In this document: positions 41,879 through 48,457 of the stretch, in pieces
How the letters are laid out: every line of letters starts with the position of its first letter
How positions within the stretch are numbered: the stretch's first letter is position 1
Assembly: GCF_000213555.1 (NCBI RefSeq)
Contig: NZ_GL891985.1
Span: 120,618 to 184,617 of the forward strand
From: Dysgonomonas gadei ATCC BAA-286
GTDB taxonomy: Bacteria; Bacteroidota; Bacteroidia; Bacteroidales; Dysgonomonadaceae
DNA length: 64,000 nucleotides
Direction of reading: 5' to 3'
The notes under the pieces: generated by a model
Database searches by the model: none
What the model was told of the DNA's origin: nothing
What the model saw: only the letters and a program-made list of their open reading frames with translations
Made by a program: the position numbers and the translations under genes

Positions 41879-43306
41879 ATGAAATCGGTATTTATTTATA
41901 TAGTGCTTTCCTTCTGTTGCTTACCTGTTGTATTTTCCCAAACATTGGCGGAAGCAAAAGACCTCTACCTGAAAGGAGAATACGCAAAGGCTCTGCCGGT
42001 ATTCGAAACGGAATATGCGGCTAAGCCCAACGACGCTAATATCAACCACTGGTATGGAGTATGCCTGTTCGAAACAGGAGGCGACCGTGTACAGGCAGAA
42101 AAAAGCCTGTTGCTTGCATCACAAAAAAGGATACAGGATTCGTTCTATTATCTTGGACAACTGTACACTGACGAGTTCCGGTTTGCCGAAGCTGGCGAAG
42201 CTTTCAATAAGTATGAATCTATGTTGAAAAAGAAAGATGATGAAGCGCGTGCCCGCCTCGAAGAGAAGCGCAAAGAGATGTCGCGTCTGAACCGTGTGGT
42301 TTCCAACACTGAAGATATACAGATAATAGACAGTGTAGTAGTGGATAAAGCTAGTTTCCTGTCAGCCTACAGGCTGAGTCACAGCTCGGGACGCCTCGAT
42401 TATTTTGATAAGGTTTTCACTTCCAATAAACGGGTAGAATCTACTGTCTATTTTAATGAAAAGGAAACGAAGATATATTATGCGCAACCTGAGAAGAACG
42501 GTTCGTATACTTTATATTCGATGGAGAAATTATTGGACAAGTACGGCAATGAGAAGAAACTCTCGGCTACCAACTTCAACCTGACAGGCGACCTTAATTA
42601 TCCTTACGTAATGGCTGACGGGGTTACTATTTATTTCGCAGCAAAGGATTATGACAGCCTGGGAGGATACGATCTGTTTGTTTCGCGATACAATATGAAT
42701 AACGATACCTATCTTGCACCCGAACGCCTGAATATGCCATTCAACTCTCTTTACAATGATTATATGATGGTTGTGGATGAAGAGAAAGGGATAGGATGGT
42801 TTGCTTCCGACAGGTTCCAACCCGAAGGTAGGGTATGTATCTATACCTTTATTCCGAACAAGACCGTGAAAATCGTAGAAAGCGACGATGAAAAATATAT
42901 GGCCGGCAGGGCTCGTATCACATCTATAAAAGATACATGGCTGAAAGGACAAAATTATTCGCAACTAATCGCTCTTGCCCGTAAAGCGCCTAAAGAAGAG
43001 GTGAAAGTGATACGCGACTTTGAATTCGTAATCAATGACGAAAATACATATTACAAACTTGCCGACTTTAAAAATAAAACCGCCCGCGATACATATTTCC
43101 GGGTAGTGCAGATGAAATCAGATTTGAGGTCTGTATCCGAGAAGCTGGATAATCTGAGAAGTACCTACAGTAAGTCTTCGCAGGAAGCAAAACGCACGAT
43201 GGCTACGGAAATCACCGATTTGGAAAAGAAACAGGAGCAATTGCAACGACAAATCCCTCCGCTGGAAATACAGGCCCGCAATCAGGAAATACAGGGCTTG
43301 CAATGA
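41879..43306 (+). CDS. Exported TPR / WD40-like (PD40) repeat protein
   Basis: 475 aa from ATG 41879. Signal peptide MKSVFIYIVLSFCCLPVVFS. The N-terminal half has TPR-like helices (LYLKGEYAKALPVFETEYAA, then HWYGVCLFETGG). The middle has PD40/WD40-like strands (KIYYAQPEKNGSYTLYSMEK, YFAAKDYDSLGGYDLFVSRY), and the end is a coiled coil (about 420-475). The architecture resembles Bacteroidetes periplasmic scaffold proteins such as PorE or OmpA-linked TPR/PD40 proteins, but it lacks an OmpA domain and shows no lipobox. Function is unknown. Confidence 0.8.
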   Translation: MKSVFIYIVLSFCCLPVVFSQTLAEAKDLYLKGEYAKALPVFETEYAAKPNDANINHWYGVCLFETGGDRVQAEKSLLLASQKRIQDSFYYLGQLYTDEFRFAEAGEAFNKYESMLKKKDDEARARLEEKRKEMSRLNRVVSNTEDIQIIDSVVVDKASFLSAYRLSHSSGRLDYFDKVFTSNKRVESTVYFNEKETKIYYAQPEKNGSYTLYSMEKLLDKYGNEKKLSATNFNLTGDLNYPYVMADGVTIYFAAKDYDSLGGYDLFVSRYNMNNDTYLAPERLNMPFNSLYNDYMMVVDEEKGIGWFASDRFQPEGRVCIYTFIPNKTVKIVESDDEKYMAGRARITSIKDTWLKGQNYSQLIALARKAPKEEVKVIRDFEFVINDENTYYKLADFKNKTARDTYFRVVQMKSDLRSVSEKLDNLRSTYSKSSQEAKRTMATEITDLEKKQEQLQRQIPPLEIQARNQEIQGLQ

Positions 43307-43749
43307 TGATGTAATCTGTATACTAATTTCAGAAAATCTTCAACATCCATTACAGAACGTCACAATCTATAAATACAGGTTATACTTTATCCAACCGACA
43401 GACAGACCGAAGAATAAAGTGTCTTTGTTCTTTTGATTTATATATCAAAAGGATAAAAATAATCTTTGAATATCATAGTAACTCAATCACTAATTCGCAT
43501 CAATATATTATTTGCCTGCAATAAGGCCTCTCCCCTATTTTTCACTGGCGACTTACCGAATGTTTAAGGTTAAAACAAAACACAAAATACAATTCACTAA
43601 CTATCAGATCTTTGAGGGATATTTTTCATTTTAAATAAAAAAAGTTATTAAAAAGTTTTGTCAGTTCAAAAATACAACTTAGATTTGCAGTGTACTAGTA
43701 ATCTAATACACTAATAAAATAATAAACAAATAACTTAAAGCATACAATT
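43307..43749 (+). other. Intergenic gap with promoter and one repeat-end fragment
   Basis: 443 nt without a gene. It holds a 23-nt sequence at 43482-43504 (CTCAATCACTAATTCGCAT plus CAAT) matching the outer end of the foldback repeats at 19 of 23 positions. It also holds the strong promoter at 43657-43687. The remainder is AT-rich with no ORF or clear fold. Confidence 0.5.
43657..43687 (+). promoter_or_regulatory. Consensus Bacteroidetes promoter for the secreted paralogue array
   Basis: TTTG (43657-43660), then exactly 19 nt, then TAGATTTG (43680-43687). This is a full match to TTTG-N19-TAnnTTTG, the primary sigma factor consensus described in Bacteroides. It predicts a start near 43694 and a 56-nt leader. 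Confidence 0.85.
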
Positions 43750-44193
43750 ATGAAAGCAACAATCCTAACTTCAGTATTTGCGGTATTAGTTTCAACAATG
43801 AATCTCAGCGCAAGGAATGTAATGACTTACAGCAATGTAGAAAGCGGAGAGTTTGGAGTAAAGAAAGAATATGTTTCTATCAATAAAGAAACTTCAAAAC
43901 CCGAAAGCAAAGAATACTACCACTACGACCAAAACGGCAACATCGTAGAAAAGACAATAAGCATATGGAATGATAATACCGGATGGGAAAATTTCGCGAC
44001 ATACTCTTATCAATACGGAGAAGCAAACAAGGTGGCTTATGTGGCATATACAAAATGGGACAAAGACAATGAAAGATGGTCCGATAAATCCGACATTACC
44101 GTTCATATATATAACGATAAAGACGAATTTCTGACTACAAAGCAGATCCAAGTAGAGAATAAGACCACCTTCAACTTAATTTCTCAAAAGTAA
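43750..44193 (+). CDS. Small secreted protein, paralogue 1 of 3 (DUF3836-like)
   Basis: 147 aa with a signal peptide (MKATILTSVFAVLVSTMNLS, cut near Ala21). The mature part is beta-rich with repeating Tyr/Asp/Trp motifs: YYHYDQNGNIVEKTISIW, then YSYQYGEANKVAYVAYTKWD. This recalls RHS/YD-like strands and the Bacteroidales DUF3836 family (recalled, not searched). No cysteines and no lipobox. It is first of three tandem homologues and has the strong promoter at 43657. Function is unknown. Confidence 0.75.
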   Translation: MKATILTSVFAVLVSTMNLSARNVMTYSNVESGEFGVKKEYVSINKETSKPESKEYYHYDQNGNIVEKTISIWNDNTGWENFATYSYQYGEANKVAYVAYTKWDKDNERWSDKSDITVHIYNDKDEFLTTKQIQVENKTTFNLISQK

Positions 44194-44255
44194 ATACGAC
44201 GGATTATATATCCGGATAAATATAGTAATCACAACAACCAATAAATAATACAATT

Positions 44256-44705
44256 ATGAAAACAACTATTATAACTTCAGTATTTGCAGTGTTAGTTTCA
44301 ACAATGAACCTAAGTGCTAAAAATGTAATAACTTACAGCAATGTAGAGAATAATGAATCCGGGGTAAAGAAAGAATATGTTACTATAAACAAAGAAACTT
44401 CGAAACCCGAAAGCAAAGGATGCTACCTCTATGACAGAAAAGGCAACATAACTGAAAAAACCATAAGTGTATGGAACGACGGAAAAGGATGGGTAAACAC
44501 TGCTAAATATGAGTATCAATACACAAGTGCAAACAAAATATCAGGTCTGACTTACACTGAATGGAATAAAGAAACGAGCAACTGGGCAGACAAATCATCT
44601 TTCATTGCCCACATATATGATGAAAATGATGAACTTCTCTCTATAGAACAAATCAATATACAAAACATGGCGAATAACGATAATAACTTCATTACCCAAA
44701 AATAA
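44256..44705 (+). CDS. Small secreted protein, paralogue 2 of 3 (DUF3836-like)
   Basis: 149 aa, about two-thirds identical by eye to the first paralogue. The signal peptide (MKTTIITSVFAVLVSTMNLS) and TYSNVENNESGVKKEYVTIN are almost unchanged. The largest differences are in the C-terminal third. It lies 62 nt after paralogue 1 with a short CGGATTATATATCCG palindrome between them, so it is probably cotranscribed. A terminator follows at 44727-44758. Confidence 0.75.
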   Translation: MKTTIITSVFAVLVSTMNLSAKNVITYSNVENNESGVKKEYVTINKETSKPESKGCYLYDRKGNITEKTISVWNDGKGWVNTAKYEYQYTSANKISGLTYTEWNKETSNWADKSSFIAHIYDENDELLSIEQINIQNMANNDNNFITQK

Positions 44706-44726
44706 GTTAGGATTAAAACAACAACA

Positions 44727-44758
44727 AAATAAGGCTGCCTGAGAAGGTGGCCTTATTT
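44727..44758 (+). terminator. Terminator after paralogue 2
   Basis: AAATAAGGC (44727-44735) with GCCTTATTT (44750-44758), followed by ATTTCATTTATTT. It ends the first two-gene unit, so paralogue 3 needs its own promoter (TTTG at 44885-44888, then 17 nt, then TATATTG, a partial match). Confidence 0.75.
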
Positions 44759-44953
44759 ATTTCATTTATTTCCCGGACAGAAAAAATGTTGAATTGTATC
44801 AAAAATGGACACTTATGTAAAAAATATTTACAGTACAAAACACACGCATTTGCGTAAAGCGTTGAATATAAGAAAATAAATTCTTTTGGCACAGAATTGG
44901 CATATTATATTGTAAATAAGAGATACAAATTATAACTATAAAAACATACAATT

Positions 44954-45397
44954 ATGAAAACAACTATTTTAACTTCACTATTCGCAGTATTAGTTTCAAT
45001 AATGAATCTTAGTGCTAAAGACGTAATAACTTACAGCAATGTGGAAAATAATGGATCCGGGGTAAAGAAAGAATATGTTACGCTTGATGACAAGACTTCC
45101 ATCCCTTTAAGAAAAACCTCCTATTTCTACGACGAAAAAGGTAGACTTCTTGATAGAACAATACAAAAATGGAATGATAAAGGCGGATGGGTAAATCTTG
45201 CTAAATTTGAATATAGATATAACAAAGCGGGCAGAGCCAGTATGATAACTTTCACACAATGGAATAACAAGAAAAAAGACTGGGCTAATAAATCGGATAT
45301 TTACACATACATATATAACGATAGCAATGAGTTCCTGTCAATAAAACGAGAAATAGTAGATAACAAAATCAAAAACGAACTACTTACTCAGAAATAA
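44954..45397 (+). CDS. Small secreted protein, paralogue 3 of 3 (DUF3836-like)
   Basis: 147 aa. The signal peptide and the next 25 residues (DVITYSNVENNGSGVKKEYV) are nearly identical to paralogue 2, while the centre has diverged (LDDKTSIPLRKTSYFYDEKG). The common plan of W-N-D-[KG]-G-W-x-N followed by a Tyr-rich strand is kept. The N-terminal coding DNA is more conserved than the rest, suggesting recent duplication or gene conversion. It is separated from the others by a terminator and 248 nt. Confidence 0.75.
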   Translation: MKTTILTSLFAVLVSIMNLSAKDVITYSNVENNGSGVKKEYVTLDDKTSIPLRKTSYFYDEKGRLLDRTIQKWNDKGGWVNLAKFEYRYNKAGRASMITFTQWNNKKKDWANKSDIYTYIYNDSNEFLSIKREIVDNKIKNELLTQK

Positions 45398-45417
45398 GGT
45401 TGTTCGAAAATAAAAAG

Positions 45418-45446
45418 ATAAGGTTGCCCATATGGAGCAACCTTAT
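45418..45446. terminator. Bidirectional terminator between paralogue 3 and the TonB receptor
   Basis: ATAAGGTTGC (45418-45427) with GCAACCTTAT (45437-45446), a perfect 10-bp stem followed by TTTTC. It is positioned to end both convergent units. Confidence 0.8.
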
Positions 45447-45467
45447 TTTCATTTAAATATATACTGG

Positions 45468-47852
45468 TTATAGTAAATTACCGATTTTAAATCCAAGAAA
45501 CACAGTACGAGGCAAACTTGGTCCGTAAATATAAGAAGGGTCCCGGTCAATACCTTTATCAAAATCCTTTTGATAAGAATTGAATATATTCTTCATGCCG
45601 GCAAACCATTCAACTGTCACACCACCTGTTATCTTCATATCGTAATGAAACTTAAGACCGGCATCGAAAAATGTTTTTGATTTGCGCAGTTCCCCGGCAT
45701 CGCGGGCATCTCCCTCCGGCAAACCAACTCCAAAATAGGGAACCAGCATCCTGCCTGTATAATTACCTGTTGCAGACACGCCGAAGTTGCGGGCAAACTC
45801 CCAGTCCACAGTAAAGAAACCATATGTATCCGGAGTCCTGAAAAAGTTCTTTTCTCCAAAAGTCTCCTCAGCTGTCTTATATTTACTTGATTGAATCGTA
45901 AATCCGGCACTCGCACTCAGCTTATCTGACGGCATTACTTTCAATTCCAGATTCAAACCTTGTACCGACGCCCCGTCTTTTGAATTGATACGGGTATAGA
46001 TCACTGTACCATTCTCATCCGGCTCACCTATTTCATTCCTGAAAGGATTATGCAATTTATTGTAAAAGCCTTCTATCAGGATATTGGTATTGACGCTTCC
46101 CAGTTTCTTATTGAAATCAAAAGACAAAGTCAAACTGGAACTGTTTTCCTGTTTCAGGTCCGGATCATTCTTATTTATAACCTGACGCGAACCCGATGTC
46201 TCTATATGAAGATCCTCATCGAATATTTGCGGAGCACGGTAGCCTCTCGAGAAACCAAGGCGCGTTTGCAGATAATCTGTAAGATCATACATCACACTTG
46301 CCCTGGGTACAAGGACAGTTCCCGATTTGTCGCTATCAGTCTGTTTATCGTTGATAGAATAATGCTCTACACGTGCGCCGGCAAGAAATTTTGCCTTTCC
46401 CACCTTTATCTCATATTGAGCAAAAGCACCGGTGGTAGTAAGCGACTGGTCGGATACGATACGATTGGGAACATGCGTTGTTTCTATTTCACCATCATCA
46501 TTCACCTTGTATTCAGGATACCCCAGCTTCTTGTCTGTCAGATGTGATCCGGTATGTTCAACACCCCCTATAATAGTCGAAATATCATTTATCGAAGCCT
46601 TATATTGAGCGCCTATATTAAATGTTTTATCTTTTGTGTTGCCATAGTCGCTTAACGACTGGTTAGCCCCGTAATATGAGTCTCTGTCCAGATACTGTCC
46701 CGAAGCAAATACGGTAAGCAGGTCGCTCTCACGCAGATATTGTTCATAAGTCAATGCTCCTGTCACCATATCATGTTTTACCGATTCCGAGATATCCCGT
46801 TCATGGTCCGGATAGTCCTGCTTATTACCCCCTTTGCGTTGTTCTCGGATATTAAAGAAGTCGAGGCTTATTTTGCTCCTGTATCCGGGACGGTGAAATA
46901 TACGGGTACCGATAACGGTATTCTTCATTGGTGCTATTTCTGAAAAACTATCATCATTAGCATCAAACATTTTACGGTCACGCATATTGCCGAATACCGA
47001 AATTCCGGTCTTATGGTCTTCTGTAACCAGAGTAGCGTTCATGGTTGCATTATAATCGGCTGCCGGGCCATTGGAACCACTTAACCCCGTACCTATCAAT
47101 GAAGTATTAAATCCGGCTTCGAATGAATTCGTTTTCGGGTCTTTCAGTATCAGATTGATTGTTCCGGCAATGGCATTCGACCCGTAAAGTACCGAACCTC
47201 CGCCACGTACAACTTCTATACGTTCCAGCATATTAGCCGGAATCAGTTCCAAACCATAAACTCCGGCAAGCCCGCTAAATATAGGGCGGCTATTTATCAG
47301 TATCTGAGAATAAGGGCCTTCCATACCATTCATACGTATTTGAGAAAAGCCACAATTCTGACAGTCGTTTTCATAACGTAAGCCGGTACAGTAATTCAAA
47401 CCTTCTCCTAATACGACTGACTGGGTTGTTTCCAGCATTTTGGTACTGATGGTATTTACTATCACAGGGGCTTCGGCCCTTTTTTGAGAAGTACGGCCTG
47501 CAGTGACAACAACTTCGTTAAGATTCAGTGCGTCTTCTTCTATTTCAAAGTTCACTTCTAACGATTTCCCACGCTTTAGTTCTATTTCTTTTTCCTGTGG
47601 CTTGAAGCCGATACCTTCAGCAACAACAGTAAACGTTCCTTCGGGTAAGTTCTTTAGTGCATAATGCCCGCTTGCATCTGTAGCAACTCCTATGGTTGTA
47701 TTTTTAAGGATAATATTGATATACGAAATATGTTGTCCCGTCTTACTATTAACCACATGTCCGAAAATATTGGCGTCGGTACGCACCAGATTAGCCTGCA
47801 TTACTCCTGCAGACAGTATTAGTATAAATAATACTATTATATGTTTTTTCAT
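45468..47852 (-). CDS. TonB-dependent outer-membrane receptor, probable metal or metal-chelate uptake
   Basis: 794 aa. Signal peptide about 1-20, carboxypeptidase-regulatory-like domain (about 27-110, GHVVNSKTGQHISYINIILK), TonB box NEVVVTAGR. The plug contains CQNCGFSQIRMNGMEGPYSQ and IEVVRGGGSVLYGSNAIAGT. The barrel ends VFLGFKIGNLL. It belongs to the single-component (non-SusC) receptors. The CxxC in the plug and the His-rich protein encoded just upstream in the same operon point to a metal or metal complex, by inference. It is cotranscribed after the His-rich gene (57-nt gap). Confidence 0.85.
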   Translation of the reverse strand: MKKHIIVLFILILSAGVMQANLVRTDANIFGHVVNSKTGQHISYINIILKNTTIGVATDASGHYALKNLPEGTFTVVAEGIGFKPQEKEIELKRGKSLEVNFEIEEDALNLNEVVVTAGRTSQKRAEAPVIVNTISTKMLETTQSVVLGEGLNYCTGLRYENDCQNCGFSQIRMNGMEGPYSQILINSRPIFSGLAGVYGLELIPANMLERIEVVRGGGSVLYGSNAIAGTINLILKDPKTNSFEAGFNTSLIGTGLSGSNGPAADYNATMNATLVTEDHKTGISVFGNMRDRKMFDANDDSFSEIAPMKNTVIGTRIFHRPGYRSKISLDFFNIREQRKGGNKQDYPDHERDISESVKHDMVTGALTYEQYLRESDLLTVFASGQYLDRDSYYGANQSLSDYGNTKDKTFNIGAQYKASINDISTIIGGVEHTGSHLTDKKLGYPEYKVNDDGEIETTHVPNRIVSDQSLTTTGAFAQYEIKVGKAKFLAGARVEHYSINDKQTDSDKSGTVLVPRASVMYDLTDYLQTRLGFSRGYRAPQIFDEDLHIETSGSRQVINKNDPDLKQENSSSLTLSFDFNKKLGSVNTNILIEGFYNKLHNPFRNEIGEPDENGTVIYTRINSKDGASVQGLNLELKVMPSDKLSASAGFTIQSSKYKTAEETFGEKNFFRTPDTYGFFTVDWEFARNFGVSATGNYTGRMLVPYFGVGLPEGDARDAGELRKSKTFFDAGLKFHYDMKITGGVTVEWFAGMKNIFNSYQKDFDKGIDRDPSYIYGPSLPRTVFLGFKIGNLL

Positions 47853-47909
47853 CTTTTATTTTTAATTAATCAGTATCTGTAAAAGTAAAGTCTGGTTCCG
47901 GATGCCGGA

Positions 47910-48266
47910 TTATAAGAAAGGTGGAGGACGCAGCAGAAAACATCCTCGTTGATACTGAAAATGGAGTACGGCACCCGAATTTGCAAGAAGTATGACCGGT
48001 TTAACAAAAGGAATACTTAAATCAATAATAGATGCGGATAAGTCTATTATTTCAAATGCCGATAAATGTTGTATTAATTGTAATTCTGTTTTTGTATGGG
48101 TATGCGCCGGTTTTCCATCACACCCTTTTTTATAGGGATGCGAATGGAGGATCATCGTATCATCAATCTTATGGATATGATGAAAGAAATTGATAGACCC
48201 CAGATATAAAACGGTTACAATCAATAAACCAAACTTACTGACTGTTAACGAATAACTGTTACGCAT
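47910..48266 (-). CDS. Small His-rich membrane-anchored protein beside TonB receptor
   Basis: 118 aa from ATG 48266. One N-terminal hydrophobic segment (KFGLLIVTVLYLGSINFFHH) is followed by a His/Cys-rich stretch (HHIHKIDDTMILHSHPYKKG, then CDGKPAHTHTK) that could bind zinc, copper or another soft metal. The C-terminus is RGCFLLRPPPFL. A longer frame to a TTG at 48338 is rejected because the -7 promoter box (48308-48315) would lie inside it. It is first gene of a two-gene unit with the TonB receptor. Family not recognised. Confidence 0.7.
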   Translation of the reverse strand: MRNSYSLTVSKFGLLIVTVLYLGSINFFHHIHKIDDTMILHSHPYKKGCDGKPAHTHTKTELQLIQHLSAFEIIDLSASIIDLSIPFVKPVILLANSGAVLHFQYQRGCFLLRPPPFL

Positions 48267-48307
48267 TAATTTGCGGTGTAATGATAAATAGCTTTTTAGT
48301 TGAGGTG

Positions 48308-48315
48308 CAAAGCTA
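48308..48315 (-). promoter_or_regulatory. -7 promoter element for the His-rich/TonB operon
   Basis: TAGCTTTG on the minus strand (TAnnTTTG), 41 nt upstream of ATG 48266. The -33 area near 48335 is only a partial TTTG match, as expected for a regulated promoter. Confidence 0.55.
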
Positions 48316-48348
48316 AAGAAATCGGACTTTCCGGACAATCACCATTAT

Positions 48349-48388
48349 TAGGTATATAAAAAAGCATCAATACCTAGATATAGGTATT
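48349..48388 (-). promoter_or_regulatory. Putative operator: TAGGTAT half-sites upstream of the His-rich/TonB promoter
   Basis: A perfect palindrome AATACCTAGATATAGGTATT (48369-48388) and a further TAGGTATA at 48349-48356, 32 bp from the second arm, about three helical turns. They lie 34-80 bp upstream of the -7 box. The terminator of the preceding gene is a separate hairpin, so this palindrome is not needed for termination. It may be the binding site of a metal-responsive repressor. Confidence 0.45.
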
Positions 48389-48415
48389 ATATATGCAAGA
48401 TAGAAAAATATTATA

Positions 48416-48446
48416 ACTAAAAAATCCGCAACATTTGTTACGGATT
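48416..48446 (-). terminator. Intrinsic terminator of the beta-barrel gene
   Basis: Minus strand AATCCGTAACA pairs with TGTTGCGGATT (one G-T pair), followed by TTTTTAG. It begins 12 nt after the stop codon at 48458. Confidence 0.85.
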
Positions 48447-48457
48447 CAATTATATTG

